Origin: Ascidiimonas sp046199005
GTDB taxonomy: Bacteria > Bacteroidota > Bacteroidia > Flavobacteriales > Flavobacteriaceae
Direction of reading: 5' to 3'
DNA length: 64,000 nucleotides
Assembly (NCBI GenBank): GCA_046199005.1
Contig: CP176050.1
Span: 2,666,001-2,730,000, forward strand
Both the position numbers and the translations under genes were made by a program. Positions 1 to 9,538 of the stretch are shown here, piece by piece; positions within the stretch are counted from its first letter, which is position 1; every line of letters starts with the position of its first letter. Under the pieces are notes generated by a model. The model saw only the letters and a list, made by a program, of their open reading frames with translations. It was not told the origin of the DNA and did no database searches.

Positions 1-2
1 AC

Positions 3-1145
3 AGATTCCGTGAAATCAAAAAACTAAAAAAGAAAAACGTACCGCATTATCTTCACTGGTTTTTAAAAGAAGACTATTTTTCTGAGGAACTCCTTGGGAT
101 TTATCGACATGAAGTAGATCGATTCAAAATTACTGCGCAAGAGGCCTTTGATACTTTTGTGAAGGCTACTGAAAAGATTATTTCAGAACGTAGGCTGGAT
201 CTTCTGGAAATCCCTTCTTTTTTTCATGAGTGTATCTACTATTCCTGGGAAAACCGGGATAAGCATGCTTTTCTATACGGAAGATTTGATATTAACGGAG
301 GGTTTGACAAAAAAGAAGAAACGGTAATTGAATTTAATGCCGATACTTGCAGTACGCTTCCGGAAACATTGTACTGGCAGGAAGCTCAGTTTAAAGAACT
401 CAGATCGGGATTTGTTTCTTTTAATAATCTTGAGAATGCGCTGGTAACTAAGCTTTCTCAAATACGATCTAAACTCACGGTTGATAATCCGGTTTTTATG
501 GGCTCTTCATTTGGATATGAAGAAGACAAAATGAATGTTAATCCAATATTGGATCTTGCTTATCAAGCCGGATTCAAACCTTTCTATGAAGACCTTGAAA
601 ATGTGGTATTTTCAGAAGAAGGTGTTTTTTATACCATTGGAGAAGAATACCAAATGGTAGATGTTTGGTTTAAAATGATTCCCTGGGATTGGATGTTTAA
701 CGAAGAACCCGATCTGGCAAAAATCCTAAGCGATCTTATTCTTAAAGACCTTGTTGTTGTACTCAATCCTGCCTTCACTACGATTTGGCAAAATAAAAAG
801 TTCTTAGCTTACATTACCCAACATTTTCCTATGAACAATTCAATCGCCAAGACTTTTACAAACGAACCTTCTTTGGGTGATTTCGTGAAGAAACCTATGT
901 ACGGAAGGATTGGTGAGAACGTTCAAATTAAGGCATATGGGAAACGGGAAGAAACCAAAGGCGATTATTCGTTACAAGCGATGATCTATCAGGAATACCA
1001 TCCTTTGATGATGGATCAGGAGAATTATTATTATCAGCCAGGAATATTTTTCGTTGATGAACCTGTTGCACTCAACCTACGCACCCAGGAACAAAAGATC
1101 ATGACCGATGATTGCGAATTCATGTCGCACTTCATTATGATCTGA
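3..1145 (+). CDS. Glutathionylspermidine synthase family protein (5' end cut by window)
   Basis: The reading frame is open from the window edge, so the start lies upstream; 380 codons are visible. The C-terminal part resembles the ATP-grasp-like synthetase domain of the GspS/YgiC/YjfC family: an NPAFTTIWQNK segment, KPMYGRIGENV (the family's KPxxGREGxNV glycine loop) and a terminal region with YYYQPGIFFVDEPV. In the family this domain ligates glutathione, or another peptide, to spermidine at the expense of ATP; YgiC and YjfC have no settled substrate. A GTG at 159 is inside the open frame and is probably not the start, because family-like residues continue upstream (HWFLKEDYFS). The gene faces speD tail to tail, which suggests a polyamine link. 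The function is inferred from the family only. Confidence 0.8.
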   Translation, partial: RFREIKKLKKKNVPHYLHWFLKEDYFSEELLGIYRHEVDRFKITAQEAFDTFVKATEKIISERRLDLLEIPSFFHECIYYSWENRDKHAFLYGRFDINGGFDKKEETVIEFNADTCSTLPETLYWQEAQFKELRSGFVSFNNLENALVTKLSQIRSKLTVDNPVFMGSSFGYEEDKMNVNPILDLAYQAGFKPFYEDLENVVFSEEGVFYTIGEEYQMVDVWFKMIPWDWMFNEEPDLAKILSDLILKDLVVVLNPAFTTIWQNKKFLAYITQHFPMNNSIAKTFTNEPSLGDFVKKPMYGRIGENVQIKAYGKREETKGDYSLQAMIYQEYHPLMMDQENYYYQPGIFFVDEPVALNLRTQEQKIMTDDCEFMSHFIMI

Positions 1146-1184
1146 TGCTTTTTAAAATATCTAAGCTTCTGTTTTTTTTTGAGA

Positions 1185-1544
1185 TTATTTTAAAGAAGGA
1201 ACAGGTATTCTACCTCTTTTCATAGAAGATGAGACCACGTCGTCTGCCTCCAACTGTTCCATAAGAAATGATTTCACCTTCGAAATTTCTATAGGTTTGC
1301 AGGAAAAAATATCTACAGCAGCAAACTGGTGTTCGGGCCAGGTATGAATACTAATATGGCTCTCTTCAAGTAATATAAATCCCGTAACCCCAACAGGTTC
1401 AAATTGTTTAAAAGCAGCATCAACTTTTGACAAGTTTAACTGATCGATGATCTCGTGTAGTAATTGATCTATCTGGAGTGTAAATGAAATCGTTTTAGCA
1501 TTACAGCCTTGAACGTCCCAGATGTAGTGATATCCTATACTCAA
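1185..1544 (-). CDS. speD: S-adenosylmethionine decarboxylase proenzyme
   Basis: This 119-residue protein is the short prokaryotic (class 1B) AdoMet decarboxylase, which makes decarboxylated AdoMet, the aminopropyl donor for spermidine synthesis. The self-cleavage site is visible as EESHISIHTWPE: Ser62 would become the pyruvoyl group, and His67 and Cys82 match the processing and catalytic His68 and Cys83 of the Thermotoga enzyme with an offset of one. Length is normal. It converges with the glutathionylspermidine-synthase-like gene, giving a small polyamine locus. No spermidine synthase (SpeE) is present in the window. The next gene upstream on this strand, the lipoprotein at 1578-2105, is unrelated. 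Confidence 0.96.
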   Translation of the reverse strand: MSIGYHYIWDVQGCNAKTISFTLQIDQLLHEIIDQLNLSKVDAAFKQFEPVGVTGFILLEESHISIHTWPEHQFAAVDIFSCKPIEISKVKSFLMEQLEADDVVSSSMKRGRIPVPSLK

Positions 1545-1577
1545 AATCTTAGATTGTTTGATAACGGTTAATCAAGA

Positions 1578-2105
1578 TTATTCTCCGTCTGCAGGTATAC
1601 TTTCATACAACTCAATAGGATCTGTGAGTTTTATCAATGTAGTATACATATCGCCATCTTCAATCATAACAGTTTCAGGTAAGGTCTCTCTTGGTCCATA
1701 ATCCCAACGTACTGTATTTATAACGTCTTCAACGATATCATAATTCCCTTCAATCTCCATCCCAAGGTAATTTACCGTTTTCGTAGGAATAGAACTGCGA
1801 TGCATATTTTGATACATCTGATTGCCATAAAACTCCTCATACATTAAATACCTGGTAAGCGTAGGATTTATCATATAAACATCCTGGGTGAAATTATACT
1901 TTATCACACTATCATTCTCCAACTTGATCTGGTGCTCACCTTTTCCCATCTCAACCCATACAACCTGTCTGGCAGGAACCTCTACTAAGAGCGAATCTAC
2001 AGAAACTAAAACAGCTTCATTGGTAGGATTATCAATAGCGAGATCAACGTTTGACGAACAAGAACAAAATACAATAATCAGCAGTAAAACGAGGACTTTT
2101 TTCAT
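1578..2105 (-). CDS. Hypothetical lipoprotein
   Basis: This is a 175-residue secreted protein of unknown function. The N-terminus (MKKVLVLLLIIVFCSC) is a lipoprotein signal peptide with a lipobox at Cys16. The mature part is beta-rich and acidic; an early NPTNEAVLVSVDS segment resembles a small immunoglobulin-like or C2-like sandwich, but I do not recognise a named family. It lies 33 bases upstream of speD on the same strand, so co-transcription is possible though no functional link is visible. A hairpin at 2181-2224 separates it from the preceding lipoprotein gene. Confidence 0.7.
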   Translation of the reverse strand: MKKVLVLLLIIVFCSCSSNVDLAIDNPTNEAVLVSVDSLLVEVPARQVVWVEMGKGEHQIKLENDSVIKYNFTQDVYMINPTLTRYLMYEEFYGNQMYQNMHRSSIPTKTVNYLGMEIEGNYDIVEDVINTVRWDYGPRETLPETVMIEDGDMYTTLIKLTDPIELYESIPADGE

Positions 2106-2180
2106 GGATGTTTATTTATTGATTTGCAATATACAAATTATATCTTTTCTTCAAAATTTTATAGAAAAACAGATGAACCA

Positions 2181-2224
2181 AAAATTCCAACGACCCCTAC
2201 CTGAGTAGATTTCGTTGGAATTTT
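2181..2224 (-). terminator. Rho-independent terminator for the lipoprotein gene at 2253-2762
   Basis: A 13-bp inverted repeat (AAAATTCCAACGA with TCGTTGGAATTTT) flanks an 18-base loop that has its own small stem (CTAC/GTAG). Read on the minus strand it lies just after the stop of the lipoprotein gene and ends in a T-run, as expected of a terminator. Confidence 0.65.
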
Positions 2225-2252
2225 CTATTGATTAATAGTGTTTTGATTTACA

Positions 2253-2762
2253 CTAGTAAGTTACATCTACAAAAGAACCATCTTCCAGTACAATAGGTCT
2301 GTAATCCTGATCGTAAGCCGTGAAGTGAAATGTACCCGAAATTTTGCGGTTAACCGCATCGAGTTTGGTGATCTTTATCTCGCCCCACTTACCTTCGATA
2401 CCATTCGTTAGATATCCTTTGTTTTCCGCGTTCAATAAAAATCCAGCAACGTTTCCTTCGGGATTCTCTGAAGAGTCGCCCAAATTTAAAGTACCTGTTC
2501 CCAACAATTTAAAAGTAAGGAAAACAGACCGGTTACTTGAAGTTTCGGTTCCCACGATATTTACAAAATTATCCTGAGAATTAACGGAAACCTGATCGGG
2601 TTGAAAACTTTGCCGATTTACCTGAACTTCAATAAAGTTCTCTTCGGCGGTGACAATTTGGCCGTCTATTGGCTCCAAAGAATCGGAGTCGCTAGAACAG
2701 GAAGACATAAAAACAGCAATTTGGGATATGCAGCATAGTAGGAATAATCTTGATAATTTCAT
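2253..2762 (-). CDS. Hypothetical lipoprotein, DUF6252-like
   Basis: The protein has 169 residues and a lipoprotein signal peptide (lipobox MSSCSS, Cys22). The C-terminal pattern GEIKITKLDAVNRKISGTF followed by HFTA and a short closing strand (GSFVDVTY) is characteristic of small flavobacterial lipoproteins of the DUF6252 type. I assign the family from memory of this pattern, not from a search. Function is unknown; a beta-sandwich exposed at the envelope is likely. It has its own downstream terminator, so it is probably monocistronic. Confidence 0.7.
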   Translation of the reverse strand: MKLSRLFLLCCISQIAVFMSSCSSDSDSLEPIDGQIVTAEENFIEVQVNRQSFQPDQVSVNSQDNFVNIVGTETSSNRSVFLTFKLLGTGTLNLGDSSENPEGNVAGFLLNAENKGYLTNGIEGKWGEIKITKLDAVNRKISGTFHFTAYDQDYRPIVLEDGSFVDVTY

Positions 2763-2922
2763 ATTCCTATTTTAAGTTAAACGAATATAATCTTTAACAT
2801 TTAACTTCTGCTATCACGGTCGACAAAATGTTAAAAGAATCGTTAAAATGCACTTCCAAAAAATCGAAGTGATTTTCTTAAAAATTGCTTCTGAAAAATG
2901 TAATTTTTTACCTACCTCTCTT

Positions 2923-4233
2923 TCAGGTGTTTCGTGGTTTTTGAGGAACAAATAAGAGTAAAATAAAACCTACTACAAAAAAGATCACGATCGCCAATAT
3001 AGAAGAACGCATGCTCCCGGTTATTTGAGCAATAAAACCATAAACCAGCATACCGATTACGATCCCAATTTTTTCTGCAACATCGTAAAAGCTAAAGAAC
3101 GAAGTCGTATCATCTGTATCCGGCAAAAATTTGGAATATGTGGACCTGCTTAAAGACTGTACGCCTCCCATCACCATCCCAACAAATGCGGCAGCAATAT
3201 AGAATTCATTGGGCGTAGTTACAAAATAAGCTGCGATACAGATTACAATCCAAATAAGATTGATCACCAGCAAAGTCTTGATGTTCCCAAACTTGCCGGA
3301 GGCTCTAGCAGTTAACCAGGCACCCAAGACGGCAACAATCTGTATTAATAAGATACTAACTATAAGACCTGAGGTCCGTTCATCTGCACTACCCCATTCC
3401 AGTTCTTCTTCCCCAAAATAGGTAGCGATAAGCATCACCGTTTGTACCCCCATACTGTAAACGAAAAAAGCAATTAAGTATCGCTTAAGCTGAATGCTAT
3501 TGTTAAGACTTTTAAAAACAACGGAAAGTTCCCGAAAACCATTAAGCATTATCTTTCGGGTCACTTTTTTTACTTCATGAGTACCCTTGGGTAAATGGAA
3601 AAATGTGTATTGACTAAACCCAATCCACCACAAACCGGTAAGTATAAAAGCTAATCTGGTGGGAGTACCTGCACCTTCGAATCCGAACCATTCGTACTTA
3701 AGGATCATTGCCAGATTAATGAGTAACAAAACAACACTGCCTATATAACCCAAAGAATACCCCTTTGCACTTATTTTATCTTGTTGTTCAGGATAGGCAA
3801 TATCGGGAAGATAGGAGTTATAAAAAACAAGACTCCCCCAAAAACCTACCAGTGCCAGAAAGTAACAAAACAGACTGATGTAAATATGCTCCAGTGAAAA
3901 CCAATATAAACCAATACAGGAGAGTGCTCCCATATAGCAAAAGAATTTCATAAAGACTTTCTTATTACCCACATAATCGGCAATACCAGAGAGAAAAGGT
4001 GATAGGAACGAAACTATCAGAAAAGCAAATGCCGTCACATAGCTTATAAGAGGAGCTCTTGCTATCATGCCCCCGAAGACTTCTATTTTTTCTACTTGTG
4101 CTTCTCTAAACAGTGCACCGTAAAACAACGGGAAAATAGCAGATGCAATTACAAGACTATATACAGAGTTGGCCCAATCATAAAACGCCCAGGCATTCAA
4201 CAGTTTTTTGCTTCCTTTGGTTAGTGTAGTCAT
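2923..4233 (-). CDS. MFS transporter, UMF1 / Atg22-like family
   Basis: This 436-residue integral membrane protein has about twelve hydrophobic segments. Its opening (LNAWAFYDWANSVYSLVIAS) is the hallmark of the UMF1 family, related to the yeast vacuolar effluxer Atg22, and a QSLSRSTYSKFLPD motif lies before the last transmembrane helices. UMF1 members are putative effluxers, perhaps of amino acids; no bacterial substrate is established. The start lies only about 14 bases downstream of a strong hairpin that ends the M48 protease gene on the same strand, so either read-through or attenuation may control it (see findings). Confidence 0.88.
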   Translation of the reverse strand: MTTLTKGSKKLLNAWAFYDWANSVYSLVIASAIFPLFYGALFREAQVEKIEVFGGMIARAPLISYVTAFAFLIVSFLSPFLSGIADYVGNKKVFMKFFCYMGALSCIGLYWFSLEHIYISLFCYFLALVGFWGSLVFYNSYLPDIAYPEQQDKISAKGYSLGYIGSVVLLLINLAMILKYEWFGFEGAGTPTRLAFILTGLWWIGFSQYTFFHLPKGTHEVKKVTRKIMLNGFRELSVVFKSLNNSIQLKRYLIAFFVYSMGVQTVMLIATYFGEEELEWGSADERTSGLIVSILLIQIVAVLGAWLTARASGKFGNIKTLLVINLIWIVICIAAYFVTTPNEFYIAAAFVGMVMGGVQSLSRSTYSKFLPDTDDTTSFFSFYDVAEKIGIVIGMLVYGFIAQITGSMRSSILAIVIFFVVGFILLLFVPQKPRNT

Positions 4234-4247
4234 GAAACTTATTTAAA

Positions 4248-4273
4248 AAAAGCTGTTCTAATGAACAGCTTTT
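4248..4273 (-). terminator. Terminator between the M48 protease and UMF1 genes
   Basis: An 11-bp perfect stem (AAAAGCTGTTC / GAACAGCTTTT) has a 4-base TAAT loop. Read on the minus strand it is followed by a run of six T. It lies downstream of the protease gene and directly in the leader of the UMF1 transporter gene. Confidence 0.8.
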
Positions 4274-4309
4274 GTATGATTTTTTTCAAATTCTAAGGTT
4301 GTATGAACC

Positions 4310-5125
4310 TTATTTCTTAAACTTAACGACACCGTACTTTTTCGCCTCTTCTACCGCTTTTGGAGCTAACATAGTTAAATTTTTAATACGAGTATCGTTT
4401 GAAGGATGCGTACTAAGAAATTCTGGTGGTTGCTGCCCACCGCTTCTCTCTTTCATTCGTTTCCAAAGTTCTGCCGCTTCGTAAGGATTGTATCCGGCAA
4501 TTGCCATGATTTGAATGCCAATTGCATCGGCTTCAGATTCGTGACTTCTACTAAACGGTAGCATTCCCAGCACATTAGATCCTACTCCATAGGCCGTATT
4601 GAACAGTTGTCGGTTTTCCTCATTTTTGCTAAGAGCCACATTACCGGCTACGGCTCCCAGTTGTTGCAGGGTACCTGCACTCATACGTTGTGCTCCGTGA
4701 TCTGCCAGTGCGTGCGCAACTTCATGACCAAGTACTACCGCCAGACCTGTTTCTGATTGTGTGATAGGCAAGATACCCGTATACACAGCAATTTTACCTC
4801 CTGGCATCGCCCACGCATTCACCTGATCTGAATCTATTAGTTTGTACTCCCAACGATAGTCTTTGAGATATCCGGGATGCCCATTCGCGGTTAACCACCT
4901 TTCTGCAGCACCTGCGATTCGCTGCCCTACTCTTTTTACCATATCAGCTTTAGCAGTACCAGTGATCACCTTGCTTTCATTTAGCACTTGATCGTATTGC
5001 TGGAAAGACATTGGAAATATCTGACTATTCGGATAAAAGTTTAACGTCTTTTTTCCTGTAAAAGGATTCGTTTTGCAAGAAAGTACCAGGAAAAAGAAAG
5101 AAAATAAAATGACTGATCTTTTCAT
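4310..5125 (-). CDS. M48 family zinc metallopeptidase, lipoprotein
   Basis: This 271-residue lipoprotein (LSC lipobox, Cys17) belongs to the M48 peptidases, similar to the periplasmic E. coli proteins LoiP and BepA that act in outer-membrane quality control. The zinc site is visible as HEVAH (His134, Glu135, His138) with the third ligand in SHESEAD (about Glu198). The protease core is complete and there is no TPR extension, so it resembles LoiP more than BepA. It lies 33 bases after the GH31 gene on the same strand and could be the last gene of the glucan operon, but a shared function is not evident. Strong hairpin 4248-4273 ends the unit. Confidence 0.93.
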   Translation of the reverse strand: MKRSVILFSFFFLVLSCKTNPFTGKKTLNFYPNSQIFPMSFQQYDQVLNESKVITGTAKADMVKRVGQRIAGAAERWLTANGHPGYLKDYRWEYKLIDSDQVNAWAMPGGKIAVYTGILPITQSETGLAVVLGHEVAHALADHGAQRMSAGTLQQLGAVAGNVALSKNEENRQLFNTAYGVGSNVLGMLPFSRSHESEADAIGIQIMAIAGYNPYEAAELWKRMKERSGGQQPPEFLSTHPSNDTRIKNLTMLAPKAVEEAKKYGVVKFKK

Positions 5126-5158
5126 TAGATTCTGTTTTTTCGGAAAATTACAAATTTT

Positions 5159-7558
5159 TTAGGCTCCAATAATATGCAATTCGGTAAATTCTTTGTCTAT
5201 TTCGAGTGTACTATCCCCGTTAATTCGAATATCCTCAAATGCAATTTCTTCATTATCATATTGAATTGTCTTAACCTTAAACGGTAATCCATGCATCTTT
5301 AAGACAAACTTTTGATAGGGTGTAACATACTTTCCAACCTTATGATGTTGAATAATAAGCTCATTTTCTTTTCCGGTAAGCTTAAAAGTTCGAAGACAAT
5401 AACGCCCCTTTTTATAATCAAAGCCATCATTAGAGTCTTCGTATACCGTAGACACTTCCTTTCCTTTTTTGTAATAGACATCTAAAGTTAGTTTATCTAT
5501 ATCTTTCTCTCCTACGTATTGTTGAATGGGGTATTTAGGTATGATAGCACCTTCTTTGACGAACAAGGGCATACTATCGAGATCTGCCTCTACCCAATGC
5601 TCCTTACCACCAGAGAGTAACTCATCATTCCAGTAGTTGTACCATTGCCCTCTTGGAAGGTACATGCGTCGCCCTTTCGAATTAGGTTCCAAAATAGGAC
5701 AGACTAAAATATGCTCTCCAAAAATAAATTCATCAGTACGATAGTGCGTCTGAGGGTCTTCCTGATCGTAATAAACCAGCGATTTAATCAAAGGAACACC
5801 TTCTTCGGTATATCTCCAGAACATGGTGTAAAGATAAGGCAACAGCTGATATCGCAACTCAACGAACTTACGAGTCACATCTATTACATCTTCGCCAAAA
5901 GACCATGGTTCCTGATCGCCGTGATCGCCGCTTGAATGCACTCTGCAAAACGGGTGAAATACGCCTAGCTGAATCCATCTCGCAAACAATTCTCCAGTAG
6001 GATGCTCAGCAAAACCTCCAATATCGGTTCCTGCGAAACTCATTCCGCTCATACACAGTCGCTGTACCTGAATGTTTGCCAACCAGAGATGCTCCCAGGT
6101 TGCCACATTATCCCCTGTCCACGTAGAACAGTAGCGCTGCGCCCCAGAATACGCAGAACGCGTAATTACAAAAGAGCGCTTCGGAAAAGCATATCGTTTT
6201 ACTCCTTCATAAGTAGCTCTAGCCATCTGTGTTCCATAAACATTATGAGCTTTGCGATGACTACAAGGATTGCCATCATAATCATGGCGAACATCTAAAG
6301 GAAATGTTTTTGTAGGAACCTCCATTACCGCAGGCTCATTCATATCGGTCCAGACCGCCTTCACTCCTAGCTCAGAAATAAGTTCTTTGAACAAACCGGC
6401 CCACCATTCTCGAACCTCCGGATTGGTATAATCGGGAAAATTACATTCTCCCGGCCATACTTTTCCTCGCATGTAAGGTCCGTCGGCACGCTTACAGAAA
6501 TAATCGTTTTCTATGGCTTCATTATAAACACTGTACTCTTTATCAATTTTTATTCCCGGATCGATAATTACGACCGTTTTAAAACCATCGTCAGCCAATT
6601 CCTTTACCATTTTCTTAGGTTCTGGAAAATATTCTTTATTCCACGTAAAACAGCGAAAGCCATCCATATAATCGATATCTAAGTAGATGGCGTCACATGG
6701 TATTTTAAGCTCCCTGAGCTTCGATGTAATCTCTTTTACTTTTTTCTCCGGATAATAACTCCACTTGCTTTGGTGGTATCCTAACGCCCAAAGTGGTGGG
6801 AGTTCTGGCTTACCCGTTAGGTCTGTATAACTTGTAACCACTTCTGGAATAGAGGGACCGAAGAAAAAATAATAATTCATTTCGCCTCCATCTGCCCAAA
6901 AACTGGTAACGTTACGACGCTCATGACAGAAATCAAAATGCGTACGAAAGGTATTGTCAAAAAAGATACCGTAAGCGACTTTGTGATGAAGGCCTACGTA
7001 AAATGGAATCGCTTTATAAAGCGGTTCCTGCTCTTTTCCAAATGCATACTGGTCTGTACACCAATTATGTACTCTTCTGCCTTTAAGGTTTACGTGAGTA
7101 GCTTTATCACCAAGCCCATAAAATCCTTCAGCTTCGCTGCTACCTTTACTCATTTTGACGATATTACCGCCATACTCGTAGTTTTCTTCCCAATGAAAGC
7201 CAGACTCATCTTCGTTAATGAGATTCCCATCCAGATCATAAATAGCGATCTTGAGACTTTCTTTGTTGACTGTAATTTTTATCTTGGAAGTAACAATGGT
7301 GTATTGTTCTTTCTCCTCATTTACCTCTAAATGATTATATCCGTAGTTGGCTTCTTCATCAATTGCATATGAAAAGTCTGGTTCAAAAACTCCCTCAGTA
7401 GCATATCTAAAGCGAATGACACTGTCTCTTAAAACCGTTATTTCGAGAATAACATCATTCTGCGTTTGAAAGTAAATCTTGTCTACTTCTTTTTTAAAAT
7501 CTATTATTTTAGAGGGATATAAATTTCCTTTATACTCAAGTTCGGTATTGGTAATCAT
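5159..7558 (-). CDS. GH31 family alpha-glucosidase
   Basis: This is a 799-residue glycoside hydrolase of family 31. The N-terminal beta domain spans roughly residues 1-250, the TIM barrel about 255-620, and a beta-sandwich tail follows. The nucleophile is in WTDMNEP (Asp405) and the acid/base in the TWTGDN segment (Asp483); the substrate-binding DIDYMDG motif is also present. GH31 enzymes of this type release glucose from alpha-1,4 or alpha-1,6 gluco-oligosaccharides. No signal peptide is visible, so it should act in the cytoplasm. It is last of the four glucan genes (glgE, maltokinase, glgB, this gene), 62 bases after glgB, which suggests a role in turning over the glucan or malto-oligosaccharides. 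Confidence 0.95.
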   Translation of the reverse strand: MITNTELEYKGNLYPSKIIDFKKEVDKIYFQTQNDVILEITVLRDSVIRFRYATEGVFEPDFSYAIDEEANYGYNHLEVNEEKEQYTIVTSKIKITVNKESLKIAIYDLDGNLINEDESGFHWEENYEYGGNIVKMSKGSSEAEGFYGLGDKATHVNLKGRRVHNWCTDQYAFGKEQEPLYKAIPFYVGLHHKVAYGIFFDNTFRTHFDFCHERRNVTSFWADGGEMNYYFFFGPSIPEVVTSYTDLTGKPELPPLWALGYHQSKWSYYPEKKVKEITSKLRELKIPCDAIYLDIDYMDGFRCFTWNKEYFPEPKKMVKELADDGFKTVVIIDPGIKIDKEYSVYNEAIENDYFCKRADGPYMRGKVWPGECNFPDYTNPEVREWWAGLFKELISELGVKAVWTDMNEPAVMEVPTKTFPLDVRHDYDGNPCSHRKAHNVYGTQMARATYEGVKRYAFPKRSFVITRSAYSGAQRYCSTWTGDNVATWEHLWLANIQVQRLCMSGMSFAGTDIGGFAEHPTGELFARWIQLGVFHPFCRVHSSGDHGDQEPWSFGEDVIDVTRKFVELRYQLLPYLYTMFWRYTEEGVPLIKSLVYYDQEDPQTHYRTDEFIFGEHILVCPILEPNSKGRRMYLPRGQWYNYWNDELLSGGKEHWVEADLDSMPLFVKEGAIIPKYPIQQYVGEKDIDKLTLDVYYKKGKEVSTVYEDSNDGFDYKKGRYCLRTFKLTGKENELIIQHHKVGKYVTPYQKFVLKMHGLPFKVKTIQYDNEEIAFEDIRINGDSTLEIDKEFTELHIIGA

Positions 7559-7620
7559 TCTTTTTCTTTTTTCAATAGCCTACAAATGAAAGACTTTTGA
7601 TCTTAAAATGAAACAAATGT

Positions 7621-9528
7621 TTATAAAATTTGAAAAACAACCACTCCCAGAGGTGGTAATGTGATTTCTGCGGAATGATCTCGGAATTGCCACGTTTCTT
7701 TCTTAGACGAAATTTGTTTTTTATTGCTAATTCCGCTACCACCATATTTTTTAAAATCACTATTGAATATCTGGGTAAGCTTGCACTTAGTCGGCAGTCC
7801 TATCTTGTAGTTTTCACGAACTACCGGAGTAAGGTTACAAACAACCAATAACTGATCTTTTTTATCATTTCCTTTACGGATGTAAGAAAGCACAGAATTT
7901 TGAGCGTCATTGTGATCGATCCATTCAAATCCCGATGCATCGAATTGTTTTTCATAAAGTGCTGGTTGCTTTCGGTATAGTTTATTAAGATCGGTGATTA
8001 ATTTTTTAATACCAGTATGAAAATCGTACTGAAGTAAATGCCAATCAAGACTCTGCTCAAAATTCCACTCTCCCGATTGACCAAATTCGGCTCCCATAAA
8101 TAACAATTTGGTTCCCGGATGCGTAAACATGTAACTGTACAGGGCTCTTAAATTCGCAAAGCGCTGCCATTCGTCGCCGGGCATCCTTCCTAGAATAGAT
8201 TGTTTACCATATACAACCTCATCGTGCGATAACGGAAGCATGAAATTTTCCGTAAACGTATAGGTCATACTAAAAGTAATATCATTCTGATGATGTCTTC
8301 TGTATATAGGTTCCTTTTTAAAATATTCAAGCGTATCGTGCATCCAGCCCATCATCCATTTCATTCCAAAGCCTAAACCACCAAGGTAAACAGGTCTGGA
8401 AACCATGGGAAACGAGGTAGATTCTTCAGCTATGGTTTGTACTCCTTTATAGTTTTGATATACTTGTTCGTTGAGTTCACGGAAAAATGAGATCGCTTCG
8501 AGATTCTCTCTTCCTCCATAGATATTTGGTTCCCATTCTCCATCTTCTCTTGAATAATCAAGGTATAGCATAGAAGCTACAGCGTCTACTCTAAGGCCAT
8601 CTGCATGGTACTGATCTAGCCAGAACAAGGCATTGCTGATCAAGAAAGAGCGTACTTCATTTCGCCCGTAATTAAAAATAAGACTTTTCCAATCGGGGTG
8701 ATAACCTCTTCTTCTATCGGGATGTTCGTATAAATGGGTACCGTCAAAAAAACCTAATCCATGTGCATCTTCGGGAAAATGAGAAGGTACCCAGTCGAGT
8801 ATCACACCAATATCATTTTGATGCAGTTTATCTACCAGTACCATAAAATCTTCTGGTTTTCCAAATCTGGAAGTAGGTGCAAAGTAGCCTGTAAGTTGAT
8901 AGCCCCACGAAGGATCATACGGATATTCCATAACTGGCATAAACTCTACATGCGTAAATCCGGTTTCTTTAAGGTAACTTACCAATTCATCTGCCAGCTC
9001 GAGATATGTGAGGCTTCTGTTTTCTTCCAGTTTCTTTCTCCAGGATCCCAGATGGACTTCATATACCGAAAATGGCGCATTCAGGCTGTTTTTTTCTTCT
9101 CGTGTGTCCATCCACTTTTGATCCTTCCATTCATGGTTGAGCCCCCAGACAACAGAAGCTGTATTTGGCGGATGTTCACAATAACGAGCGAAAGGATCGG
9201 CCTTTTCCGTTTTTATGTCATTATGAGAAGAGTGAATTTTATATTTGTAAAGTGTGCCCTGTTGGATTCCTGGGATAAATCCTTCCCAGATACCGCTGGA
9301 ATCCCATCTTACGTTCAACAAGTGCTCTCCCTCAAGCCAGTAATTAAAGTCGCCCACCACAGATACGCTTTTGGCGGAGGGTGCCCAAACAGCGAAATAC
9401 GTCCCTTTAACTCCATCTTTCTCAATGAGATGTGCTCCTAATTTTTCATATAGGCGAAAATGTTTACCTGCTTTAAATAATGCGATATCGTAATCTGTAA
9501 ATAAGCTATGTACTTGTACGTTACTCAT
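7621..9528 (-). CDS. glgB: 1,4-alpha-glucan branching enzyme
   Basis: This is a 635-residue GH13 branching enzyme. An N-terminal CBM48 module covers about residues 35-110 (FAVWAPSAKSVSVVGDFNYW); the catalytic barrel follows with GLRVDAVAS (nucleophile Asp315), the IAEEST acid/base motif (Glu368 or 369) and LPLSHDEVV. It makes alpha-1,6 branches in glycogen-like glucan. Compared with E. coli GlgB (728 residues) it lacks the extra N-terminal domain, as many bacterial forms do. It starts 10 bases after the maltokinase stop. With GlgE it would build a branched glucan from maltose-1-phosphate. Confidence 0.97.
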   Translation of the reverse strand: MSNVQVHSLFTDYDIALFKAGKHFRLYEKLGAHLIEKDGVKGTYFAVWAPSAKSVSVVGDFNYWLEGEHLLNVRWDSSGIWEGFIPGIQQGTLYKYKIHSSHNDIKTEKADPFARYCEHPPNTASVVWGLNHEWKDQKWMDTREEKNSLNAPFSVYEVHLGSWRKKLEENRSLTYLELADELVSYLKETGFTHVEFMPVMEYPYDPSWGYQLTGYFAPTSRFGKPEDFMVLVDKLHQNDIGVILDWVPSHFPEDAHGLGFFDGTHLYEHPDRRRGYHPDWKSLIFNYGRNEVRSFLISNALFWLDQYHADGLRVDAVASMLYLDYSREDGEWEPNIYGGRENLEAISFFRELNEQVYQNYKGVQTIAEESTSFPMVSRPVYLGGLGFGMKWMMGWMHDTLEYFKKEPIYRRHHQNDITFSMTYTFTENFMLPLSHDEVVYGKQSILGRMPGDEWQRFANLRALYSYMFTHPGTKLLFMGAEFGQSGEWNFEQSLDWHLLQYDFHTGIKKLITDLNKLYRKQPALYEKQFDASGFEWIDHNDAQNSVLSYIRKGNDKKDQLLVVCNLTPVVRENYKIGLPTKCKLTQIFNSDFKKYGGSGISNKKQISSKKETWQFRDHSAEITLPPLGVVVFQIL

Positions 9529-9538
9529 GCTATTTTGG

